A DNA stretch of 64,000 nucleotides from assembly GCF_002234675.1 (NCBI RefSeq), contig NC_019881.2:18787494-18851493 (forward strand), given 5' to 3'. The position numbers and the translations under genes are program-made. How positions within the stretch are numbered: position 1 is the stretch's first letter; every line of letters begins with the position of its first letter. The notes beneath the pieces were generated by a model that saw nothing but the letters and a program-made list of their open reading frames with translations, ran no database searches and was not told where the DNA came from. Source of the DNA: Oryzias latipes. Lineage: Eukaryota > Chordata > Actinopteri > Beloniformes > Adrianichthyidae. Positions 34,016 to 45,000 of the stretch are shown here, one piece after another.

Positions 34016-37000
34016 TTTACCTTTGAAGAAAATAAGTCATGTATTTATACTGGACCACTGATCTTAGCCTGTACGTTTCATACATTACATTTGGTGGTAA
34101 ATATATTCTTTATATATTTATGTTTACTTTTGTTGTGAACATAATACTTGGAGATACAGATGGTTTAATTTTCAAAGTCTTTCAGCTTATTAGAGTTTGA
34201 TTCATTCATTTGCTTTTGTTAAGAATAAAATGCTTTCCAATAATTTAAATAAGTTCAGGAAAAATCTTTTTCTACCGGCTATTTTAAAGTAATTTTCCTA
34301 ACAGAGAAATTCAAAGAATTAACCAATAGGCGCATAGACTCCACCCCCTTCTACTGTTATCTGTCCAAGAGGATATTATTGAGTTAATAGACAATTTTCG
34401 TATATGATGCAGTGCAGAAACATCTAAAAAGTCGTTTTTGACATAAAATAATAACAATTGAATTCAAGGTTTTATGTAAATACATCAAAAAATTTTACGT
34501 TAAGTTAAAAATAAAATAAATACATTTTAAATGGAGTATTTCTAAGCCCACTAATGCTAAAATATGATTCTTTTTTATTGTGTTAATGGTAAAAAACAAC
34601 CGTATCAAATGGGTCAAAAAGCATTTTAAGATAAATGCTTCTCATAAAATGTTTTGTAAATGATCCAACCTTTTTTCTGTTTATTTTAATACTTATTTTA
34701 GAGCTTTGGGATTTCTTTTTTAATCACAAAACTCAAAGAAAAACTGCGTTCTGACAGCAGGACGTTGGTGAATTGCGTGTCCATCGGACGCTGACGTTTG
34801 GGGATGAGGACAAACATATTTGCGGCACCTAGAAGTTTGATCACACCCGTCCTTGTGTCGTTTTTACAGGACGTTGAAAAACGGCCAAAAACTGGATGTT
34901 CCCCAAAAAGGCAATCAGTCACAAGCAAAGCTGTTCTACAAGCACAGATGGTGTGTACAGTGCAAAAGCTAACAGTTGGCAGATGAATTTCATGAGCGAT
35001 AAAATGTGCAGTCTTTACACACAGTCAGTCACTTGAATGAATGACTTTAACTGCAGTTAATCCATCACGCCGTGAGTTTGAGACCTGTATTTGCTATCTG
35101 TGAGTGTCCTCTCTATACTCTTTTTTTATTTTATTTTCTCTGGTCTTAGTCTGCCATAATTTACAGGCTGCTGTTTCACTTTTTACAGTCTGCGGCGCCG
35201 CGGCGTAATAGACTATTGACTTTTTGTCTCAAATTTGCAAATAGTTGTCCAAAGGTGAAAAAGGAAAAGCAGCATGATCAGGTAGAAGGAGCTCCTGGGT
35301 AAAAAAAAAAATAAAAAAAAAAAAAAGAGCATTTTTAGGTGGCAATTGCCTGTTTTGTTTGTTTGTCTGCCTTTTCTCATTAGATGAGTAGAGATCGGCG
35401 CTCCACACCTCCAGCATCCCCCTCCCGCCTCCAAATCCAGCCCTGATGATGCTAACTGCTTTATGTGGGGGGCAATAATGAACCGCTATTACCCGGGTCA
35501 CATTGACTGACAACCAATTTGCAGGGCAGAAGGAGGCTGCAGGTAGGCGTGGGCGTTTATCCCGGCTGGTTTTAAAAGTAGCCCTGGAGTTCAGGCGGGA
35601 GCTGGAGATTGCATCTCTTGATATCTATCTGTTTACCTCAAACAAACAGCTGAGGAACTCCTGAGCAGCAAAATCTGCTTTTTTCTAACCCACTGCTGGT
35701 CTTTGAGCACCAGTGGGGACACGCTGACACCCTGTGGTGTGGAATATGGGCCACAGAGAGTGTCATTTAGTCAGAAAACAACCTTTTGTAAAGATGGAGA
35801 AGATTATAAAAATCAGGTGCAAAAAGGTCCATGACTGCAGAGATGGAAAATTCATAATGAGACAAAACAACTGAAATATATATTTTTGAATGTAGACTTT
35901 TAACAGCAACATTGGAAGTGTTTGTATCTGAAGTTCCCATTTGAGCTGGAATCCAGTCAGCAGCACTTCTGCGCTTAACTTAAAGAGTTCAAAATCACAG
36001 CCATAATATAACCTGATCAGCAGACACACCTTTTTCTGAGGCCTTCAACCATAAACTTGTTTTAACTGAGCCGCAGTGCGTCTGACATCACTCTTTGAAA
36101 ACCCGCCCATCTTTACGAGCAGAAGGGATGATGGGAACATGGCAAACATGTGCTCACATCAAATGGTCTGTGTCCTTTAAAAAATAACATGTTCTTTTGT
36201 CTTTTTCAATCAATAACCTCAACATGTATCAACAAAGTTTTTTTGAAAGATTTATACACGAGGATGGATTTTTCTCTGGTTCAAAGCATAAACTTGGTTT
36301 TTAAGAATACAATTATAGTCTGCAGACCATCACAAATACTTTTTAACCCTTAAAAGAAAACTTTGAGAATGAATAAAAAAACAAAAAAAACAAAGATGTT
36401 GTCTTTTTGAGTTCCTGTAAGAGCTGAAAATGGATCTATTTCCCGACCCTCTTCACTTGTGTCCAGCAGATGGACTGTTTTTAAATATGAAGTTCTTTTT
36501 TTTGTTCCTTCCTTCAGCTACAACAGCACCTCCACCTTTTAAGAAAACAATTTTTTTCTAACAAGAAGGAAATGATCACCAAATATTGTCACCTCCTGAT
36601 ATAACGTTCTCACCCTGAAACACAAAAGAGATTAAAAAAACATAGAAAATGATCCAAAACTTTTGTTGCTGGAGCAAAAAAACAAACATCATGATGTTGG
36701 TTTTTATGCTTTTTGTCAAGTGTTTCTGTTTTAGTGCCTTGTTGAAAAGTAATTTTCTGTTCAACTGAACAAGCAATAAAGAAATCAGTCTATTAAGTCT
36801 TAAATTAAACATGTGCTCTGTTATAACATTTTTAGGTTATTAAACTTTCAATTTAGTTGTTTTTAGCAGGCCTGAGTGTATGGATGCTGTATTTCCCAGC
36901 AAAAAAAGTTTTTACCAGAAAATTAAAGTAATTTTTATGAGATGTTGTCCGACTGGCAATCAGATTTTTTTAAAATCAAAATTAGCAAATTGAAAAGGTT

Positions 37001-37380
37001 CAAAATCTGGCTTTTGTTTTTAAGAAATGCTGTGGTTTTTGTTTTGACCACTAGATGGCGACATTACCCCACTAGTGGCTCATAAAAACCTTTATTAAAG
37101 CACAATTTTAAATTTATTTTCTTATCTAGATTCTTTTCCCTGAATCTTAAGCGATTCTTCACTATTTTAATTTTATTTTATTGCTCAAAATGTATTATGT
37201 CTAAATTTACTTTAGTCCAAAACATTTTCCTTAGATTTATTTGTTGTTGTATAAAGATATATATATATATATATTTTCAAATTAGGAGAGGTAGTTTTGC
37301 TTATATCTTACTGACTCATTTATAGATTAAACCACAGAATAATGTTGAATGTTTCCCCATTTTCGTTCTGAATGGGCTAT
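34016..37380. other. Gene-free stretch upstream of the TRIM gene
   Basis: AT-rich DNA with A-rich tracts at 35,299-35,326 and an (AT)n microsatellite at about 37,255-37,275. No exon or mobile element was recognised. A CTCF-like motif lies at 37,048-37,061. Confidence 0.5.
37048..37061 (+). promoter_or_regulatory. Candidate CTCF site
   Basis: CCACTAGATGGCGA fits the vertebrate CTCF core (CCASYAGRKGGCR). It is upstream of the TRIM gene and in the same orientation as the site at 41,836. Motif match only. Confidence 0.4.
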
Positions 37381-37394
37381 AAAGGGTTAAGAAA

Positions 37395-37467
37395 ATGAGC
37401 CCCGCCCCCTCTGAGTGACTCAGCAAAGCAGGAAGTGTTTACAGCTGTCACCACCCTGCATCTGAAA
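37395..37467 (+). promoter_or_regulatory. Likely TRIM promoter and untranslated first exon
   Basis: A GC box (CCCCGCCCC, about 37,401) and an AP-1/MARE-like word (TGAGTGACTCAGC, about 37,413-37,425) precede GCATCTGAAAG, which is followed by a donor-like GTACAT at 37,468. An acceptor-like pyrimidine tract ends in CAG at 37,608, eight bases before the ATG. I infer a short non-coding exon 1 and a 141-bp intron. Confidence 0.45.
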
Positions 37468-37616
37468 GGTACATCTAAACGCTTTTTCCCATCAAAACTC
37501 CTACATTTAAGAGTTTCCAGGTGATTTCTCATCCCTTTATGGTCTGAACGGATGCCGGTGTTTGTCCAGCAGATCCAGCTCCCAAACTTTGAAACTTTCA
37601 CTTTCACAGTGCTGAC

Positions 37617-40554
37617 ATGGCTGGCAGGCTCTCTCTGCCTGAGGTGGACCTCACCTGCCCCGTGTGCTGCGACATCTTCAAGGAGCCGGTGGTCCTGAAG
37701 TGCAGCCACAGCTTCTGTGCGGCGTGCCTGCAGCAGTACTGGGCCCGTCAGGGGAGGAGGCGTGACTGCCCCCTCTGCAGGACCCTCAGCGTGGACGACC
37801 CCGTCCCCAGCCTGACCCTCAGGAACCTCTGCGAGGCCTGCGTGACGGAGGACGAGGGTCAGACGGCAGGCGACGCAGAGGGGGGGCTGTACTGCGACCC
37901 GGAGGTCACGTGCCCCCTCCACGGGGAGAGGCTGAAGCTGTTCTGCCTGCTGGACAAAGAGCCCATCTGTGTGGTCTGCCACACGTCCAGGAGGCACAAG
38001 CAGCACGACTGCTGCCCCGTCAGCGAGGCGGTGGCGGATGTGAAGGTGGATCCCGTCACGGTTGCCACATTTACCTGGAAAACGCCTCTCAAGTTGAACT
38101 GTTTTCATTTTCCACACAGGACAAAATGCAATCCGCCCTCAGCTCCCTGAAGGACAAGCGGGACGCTTTTGAAACGATGAAGAAGAGCTTGGAGAGCACA
38201 GCTGTGCACATCCAGGTGTCTCTCTGGTTTCTCATAGAGACAGCAGAGAGATGACGCTGGTTCACCACCAGACCCCATTTTCTTCCTCTGTGCTCAGGAA
38301 CAGGCTCGGTTTGTGGAGAGGAGGACCCACGAGGAGTTTGAGAAGCTCCACAACTTCCTACTCGCTCAGGAGGAGTCCAGGATGGAGGAACTGAGGGGGG
38401 AGGAGGAGCAGAAGAGCCGAGGAGTGAGGCAGCAGATCCAAGACGTAGAGGAGAAGCTGTCGTCCGTGTCCGAAACCATCCGGGTTCTGGAGGAGGAGAT
38501 GGCCCTGGAGGGCCTATCGGTTCTGCATGTGAGTCTGCAGATGTCCTCCACCTGCAGGTTCTCTCAGCTGATTTGACTTTATTCTTCTTGTGTTTGTTTT
38601 TTCTACAGAAATCCAAGAGCACTCTGGCAAGGTAATTTTGGGGAAAAAAACAGAAGAAAATAGTTCTCGGGTTCACCAGGGTTTAACCAAAAGGCAGCTG
38701 CATCTCCAGATAGAAAAAGATGCTTTTAATTTGAAAAAAAATAAATCATTTGACTTTTTTCTACAAATTTCTAGGCAAGTCCAGGCCAAAATGGACACAG
38801 TTGTATGTGCTGCAAATGTTACAACTAAACTGCATTAAATTTAAATTATTTTCTGAAACTTAACAAGCTTTAAGGTACTTCTTAGGGTGAATAAATAAAT
38901 ACATAAGGAATAAATCATAAATTGATGAGAATGAGGTCATAAATAAATCAATTAAAACAATTTCATTTTAAAAAGAAAAAGTCATGCAGTCACTTTTTTT
39001 GAAGCATAAACTTTATCTTCTAATGTTGACTTTTCCCTACAATTTTACGACTTTATGCTCAAAAAGTGACTTTTTTTTATTATAATTTAATAACTTTATT
39101 CTTGTAAAGTTTTCACCTTTTTCGTCATGATTTTATATTATTCTAGAATAAAGTCAGACTTTTATTTTAAAACTTAATTATCAGAAGAAAACTGGACTTT
39201 TCTCATAAATTTTCGACTTTATTCTTGCAAAACTGTCCACTAATTTTACAACTTTAGTCTCATTTCTTTTTCTTCTTTTATGGTACCCAGTTGTAGCCTC
39301 AAATTGTTTTGCACATACATGTATAAGCAGCAGTTTTCAAAAACGATCTGCGCATGGAGCGTTTTATTCTGAAGGAACCCACATCCAAACTCCTATCTTC
39401 TGCCAATATTTACGAATAATTCATTTCTGAGACAAACACGAGAGATTTCTGTGGATTTCAGGGTTTGTCCCCGGCACACAGAGATTTCTCCCATTTCTGT
39501 GTTTTTGATATTTTCTTAAGGATTTCTGCTTTAACACGAATATCAAGGCTTTTTTAACCTGTTGTTTCAAACATTTTTTTATTTAAAATTAACTTTCAGA
39601 CTTACAATATTTACACTGAAACATTTTTTCTGTCTTATGTCCACTGTTAATACGTCACATATGTTTACTTTATCATACAGTATGCAATTTATGGCCAAAT
39701 ATCTTTATCAGATTTGACATATTTATGTGTATTTGTGTTTGATTGCTTGACATAAACCATACATTTGCGAGACATTTTGGGGTTTTTTTCTGTGCGCTGA
39801 TCCTGCAGAGCCACCCATCCGGTAGAAGATCCCGTTATGGCTTCAGGATCCCTCATAAATGTGGCCAAATACGTTGATTCTCTGGCGTTCCAGGTGTGGA
39901 AGAGGATGCAGATGTTGATTAAATTCTGTGAGTTTCCCATCCAAACTCTAGAACAGCTTCTGCTGCGTCCGAGGTGGAGGTCAAAGGAGGCTGCCATGTT
40001 TTTCTGCAGACCCCATCACTCTGGATCCCAACACCGCCGCCCCCTGGCTCGTCCTGTCGGATGATCTCACCAGCGTCCAGGACAGCGACGTGAAGCGGAA
40101 GCTTCCCGACAACCCGGAGCGCTTCGACCCCGACGCCGCCGTGCTGGGCTGGCCGGGCCTTAGCGTGGGCAGGCACGCCTGGGAGGTGGATGTGGGAGAC
40201 AACACGGCGTGGGTCATCGGCGTGGCCAAAGCGTCTGTCAAACGGAAGGAGAAACTGCCCTCGGTGCTGAACAACGGCTACCTCTGCGTGTACTTTTACC
40301 ACAAAATGTACTTCGCAGGCACGTCCCCGCTGACGCGGCTGGCGCTGAAGACGAATCCGCAGAGGATCCGGGTGGAGCTGGACTGTGACAAGGGCAGGGT
40401 GTTGTTCCATGACCCGCACAGCAACACGCACATCCACACCTTCAAGCACAGCCTCACCGAAACGGTCTTTCCGTACCTGTGGGTGGGCTGCCGCAACAAT
40501 CCGCTGACCATCCGGCCTGTGGAAGTTTCCCTCAAACTTCACCAGTTTTCCTAA
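37617..40554 (+). CDS. TRIM-family E3 ubiquitin ligase (RING/B-box/coiled coil/B30.2)
   Basis: Coding exons: 37,617-38,045, 38,120-38,215, 38,298-38,528, 38,609-38,631, 39,809-39,927 and 40,010-40,554. All junctions are GT-AG and the phases agree, giving 480 residues. The RING finger has all eight ligands (C14, C17, C29, H31, C34, C37, C51, C54). B-box 2 has C99, H102, C110, D113, C118, C121, H127 and H130. Exons 2-3 encode the dimerising coiled coil, and the last exon the PRY-SPRY domain (LDPNTAAPWLVLS, WEVDVGD). Exon lengths of 96, 231 and 23 nt are those usual in this TRIM class. RING and SPRY make it a probable ubiquitin ligase with a protein-recognition domain; many fish relatives act in innate immunity. 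It resembles TRIM35/A33/NF7-type proteins, but fish have large expansions, so I give no symbol. Introns are short except intron 4 (38,632-39,808). A poly(A) signal AATAAA lies at 40,859-40,864. Confidence 0.92.
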
Positions 40555-40858
40555 AAGCCATTTTCAACTCTTGGGTCAAACTTGACCTCCTTTTTTTACT
40601 ATAAAGGAGGCACTTTTAGCCCAGTTTCTAAACTTACTCGGTGGCTTTTGTTATACTGCAGATTGCTGTGCTCTTATTTTGACAAATAGCACACAAAAAA
40701 TAAACAATTTGTGTATTTTTTTAAGTAATTGGCATGAAAATTTTTAAAAATGTTCATCTATTGATTTGTGGAAAGAATATGCTACTAACTGTTAAATAAG
40801 GTGTGTAAAATGATTACAGTTTCCTGCACACTTGATTCTCAAGATGTTGATTGCAAAA

Positions 40859-40864
40859 AAATAA
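40859..40864 (+). terminator. TRIM gene poly(A) signal
   Basis: AATAAA about 305 bases after the stop codon, followed by a T/G-richer stretch. An earlier AATAAA near 40,699 is an alternative. Confidence 0.55.
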
Positions 40865-42075
40865 AGCTAAATCTGAAGTATTTACTTGTCTTGATGTCAC
40901 TTTCTCATTTTATAACGACGCTTCATGAGTCCAGATCATCAGATGATTTGTTTTTTTTTTTTTTTCATTTTTACTTTTGATTCACCAAAACCCTCCAAAA
41001 AACAGCCGGAACCAGCAGCGGGCCACTTTTTCCTCTTTATTTGTGTGTTTTTAAGACGTTTCCCGTTCGGAACCAGGTTCCTCTGCAGAACTGGCTTCAC
41101 TGAACATACAAAATGACAGAACATGCAAACGTCCGTTTGTCAGTGTGATCGGTGGAAGTGTGATTCTCAAAAAGTCTTCAGCAATAAAATCTGACATTTA
41201 AAAATATATAAATAACTTTTCTTTCTTTAAAACTTGATTGCACGCTACAGACAAAAAATAAGGAATCTGAATAGAGTTTATTGTTTTTCTACTAAATTTA
41301 TTGCTGGATCCTAAACCAATTTAGAGGTTTGCTTACTTAGTCTTTTTCTGTAAGAAAATAGAATTTTACATAGCAAATATTACCCTGAAATTACTTTTAT
41401 TACCGTAACTTTATTTTTTCATCTTGTTATAATCTGTTCCTTAAGGCATAAAGAGGGAGTTTGATCCAGGCAGCTATTTAAGGATTACGTTCGTTCCCTT
41501 TAAAGAGCTGATTTAAAATAAGTTTTATCGCTAAAAGTGGTTATCAACTCCAGAAAATTGACTGCATTGTTTGGAAATAAAAATATGTTTTTCCTGTTAT
41601 TTGTTTAACTAAAACAAAAAAAGAAAAAAAGCAGATTCACAGTCACATTCAAATAAAAACAGTTACTCACAGCAAAAAGGAAAATACACCTTTTACATTG
41701 ACATAAATGGAGGCGTGATATTAAAATGAGGGTTATACGGTACAGTCATCTCTGATGTAAACGGTGTTACATTACAATCAAAACACAAAGTTTAAGATTT
41801 TGTTTTTGTTCCTGAAGTTAAAAAAAAAGATTTGACCAGCAGGTGGCGCCAAAATGCCAGGCCATGGTATAATACAAAGCAGTGAATGAACCATGACTTG
41901 ATTGAGACCCAAAAAAATGAGTAAAATAAAGCTAACAGGCATGAAAGGTGACCTCAGATAAAACCGCAGAGCTCCTAAATATCACGTGAGCGTGGGAGCG
42001 GCTGGGTTTTTAACTCTTCCCTTCTTCTGTGGAAAACGTGTAATGCATGAGGCCTTCTGCGGGAGGCGCCGGCGT
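40865..42075. other. Spacer and probable tulp3 3' UTR
   Basis: This lies between two genes that point at each other. On the minus strand AATAAA signals occur at 41,297-41,302 and 41,277-41,282, giving tulp3 a 3' UTR of about 800 bases. The stretch has A/T runs and a CTCF-like motif but no extra coding sequence. Confidence 0.45.
41836..41849 (+). promoter_or_regulatory. Candidate CTCF site
   Basis: CCAGCAGGTGGCGC is a perfect match to the CTCF core consensus. It lies between the ends of the TRIM and tulp3 genes. Motif match only. Confidence 0.5.
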
Positions 42076-45000
42076 TCACTCGCACGCCAGCTTGCTGTCG
42101 AAACTGGAGAGGCCGATGGCGAAGGCTTGGAGCGCGCACATGGGGTAGTTGTAGTCCAGGGTGAAGATGTCTTCAGCCACACGACCGAACTGCATGACGA
42201 TGTAGTCGGCTGGAGGGAGAACAGATCTTGAAGTACCGAACTCGCTACACCGCGCTTCATCTTTCACCGTCTCACTGTAGGAGCTTTTTCAGTGCACTGT
42301 GTTCTGCATTCTGATTGGCTATTGTCAATCAATCTCCTCTGTGTTGTGTCTGCTGAACAGAGTGTGTCCAGTTTGCCAAATCACATCTTAAATCAGATTT
42401 CATAATGAGCTCATTTTCAGCAAAGCTTTGAACTTTAGCCTGGTTTACACCAGTCTGTCTGGGACGCGTCTCTGCTGCGATGTGTGGGGCGTCCGTCTCA
42501 CAATCGATGGTTAGTTAACATGGTCGTTGCATATAGACCCAACTGACTGCCAGAGGAGAGGTTTGTCCTGTCCCCTGTGTCTACGTGGTATCCGTGCTGT
42601 TAACGTGCGTTATCGTGTGTGCACGTCACCCAAAATGAAAAATAAAAATGTATACAGTTTTATTTTGAAAGTACAACAGGGGTTTTTTGCCGGGAAATTG
42701 ACGCGTCGACGGCCTGGAATTGGAACTCCTGAGTAAAACTTGCGTAGGTGAGGGATGCATGTCAGACGCTGGAGGTGATTTAAACAATGCGATTGATTAA
42801 CGAACGTTCAATTTTTTTGTGTCAACGCAACAGAGACGCACCGTAGAAGGACCAGTGGAAGTCAGGCTTTTGGGGGATGAAACAACATAGAAAAGTGAGA
42901 AAATTTTCCCATCTGTGTAAAAAAAAAAAATTTCACCAATCGCAAATTTTCTTTACTGCGTTTCCCCTGCGATAAACGAGGGAGCACAAGGACAGCTACT
43001 CACGGTCGTTGTCGTGAACGATCTGGAAGTTTTTCACCGAGGCCTGCGTGACGCGTCCGTGGAAGTTCAGCACGTAGGACTGCGTGTCGTCGTTCCACAC
43101 GGGGGCCTTGTTGTGCAGCTCGATGAGGTTTTCCATGGAGTGATTCTGCCACCTGCTGAGGAGGCTCTCCTGCTCCTGTCACACATACACTCTGTCTAAA
43201 TGCTGCGTTCACACAGAACGCCATTCACACGTCCAATTTGCTGCTCTACGAAATGTAATGCCCCATATTTCCACCCTCCTCACACTCACGTTCTGAGGCC
43301 GAACAGGAAGTCTCTCAAAGTTCATGTTCATGCCCGGGATGATGACGGTCATCTTCCGCGGTCCTTTGAAACCCAGCACGTTCGTTTCCTACGGGGAGAG
43401 GAAGAGTTTGACACGCCGGACCTTCGACGGACGGTGAACAGGTGGAGAGCACATCCTGTTTGCTCACGTAGCAGACGGCCGCCATCTCCTGGCGGGCGGG
43501 GCTGTCCTCCATCAGCGCCCCAACGGTCTTGCCGGGGTTGGAGCCGCTGTCGTACACCGTGAATTTGGTTCCCATGAGGTTAGACCTGATGCGAGAAATG
43601 ATTGGACGTTCAGTTAGCGTCAAACCAACATCACCTGGACATGCATGAGGTCTGTTTTAACATGATGCAAAAGAAGGGGAGGGGCTTAATAAATGGTAAC
43701 AGAAATAGAAGTTTAAAAAAAAAGCAGAATTTGATTCAATAATTTTATCTTTTAAGAACAATTTAGGATTTAGCATTTTTGGAGAGGAAAGAGGCCATTC
43801 CATCCTATTTCTGTTCAGTAAAAAATGGTGGCAGATCCAGGAGGCTGCAAGATTTTTATCTACCTTAGTTTACCGATGAAGCTGTCTCCCTCTCTGGACA
43901 GGTCAGTAGCGTCCACTGAAATAAGATAGTTGGATGTTTTGCTTTTTTTTCTCTTTCGTCCGGCTAAAAGAAAGACCTGGAGGGAAGACGCGAAGACGCT
44001 CTTTCAAATTAAAAGTCTTTCAAATGAAAAGGATTTCCTTTGCATTTCTTTGGGCTCCGCCCACCTTCTTGCCGTCTTCTTTTTCCATGTGCATGAAGTA
44101 GGTCGGGTAGAGGCCGCGGTCCATCCCCTTCTTATCGCGGGAGATTCGACATTTAATGGTGACGCCGCGAGGAGCAGGACTCAGCACAAACTCTTCTAGA
44201 TTTGACATTTCTGAAAGCAGGTGGTCTGCTGTGGGTGACCCCGGGACAGCTACGTCCTGAAAAAAAAAATAAACACGTTCCTGTCATGTTTCAGATTTTC
44301 TTAGGTTTTTTTAGGTAACTTCTTCCTTCTTGCAGAACTCACGGAAACCTCTTTGCTGCTCGCAGACGAAGCAGGCCTGGTGGGGTCTGCATGAGGGGAC
44401 AGGGAGCGTGTTCGCTCCTCCTCGGCGTCCTCTTCGTGCTCGCTGGCTTCGTCGAAGTTCATGCTTCCACACAGACCTGGAAGAGGAAGGAGAGGTCGGC
44501 CATAAAACACCCGGCTCTTCAAACCCTTGTCCTTATAGGGGATATACGGGATATCTGCAGGGGGAGAATGGTCGAACCCCGTACGAGGCACGCCGGTGGG
44601 CCCCGCATAAAATATTAAGGTCAAAGGGCACTTGACCCCTTTAAATCCTGTGGACTGCACATGGATCCTGTTAGTGCACTCTCCTTGCATGCAGCCCGAC
44701 TGACAAATTGGACAGACTATACACGCAGCTTGCTAATGGCTGCAGTGCAGCTTTGGGCATCACCTGTTCATCACATCTGCTTTCAACTGAAATTATCCTC
44801 AAAAATACTTCAAAATACACTCACCCCGCGCACAACAATGTATGTTCTACTCTCACAATGTCCCTTAAGATGGCCATACCAGCCTCAGTGGAACTGCAAG
44901 ACTCACCTGCGTTTCTCTATACGACCCCTCCACGGGCCGGACGACCCAAACCCTCGTACGGGTCACCCAACGGCCACAGCAAAGACGGAGCGCTACACAA

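Noticed and set aside
37594-37605. ISRE-like word (complement of GAAAGTGAAAGT) just before the TRIM start codon
   Set aside because: It is followed at once by CACAG and so reads as the pyrimidine tract and acceptor of an intron eight bases before the ATG. An interferon response is possible but this match is weak evidence for it.
37377-38117. 246-codon frame on the minus strand
   Set aside because: Antisense shadow of the TRIM RING/B-box exon, with no family resemblance of its own.
39919-40542. 207-codon frame on the minus strand
   Set aside because: Antisense shadow of the PRY-SPRY exon.
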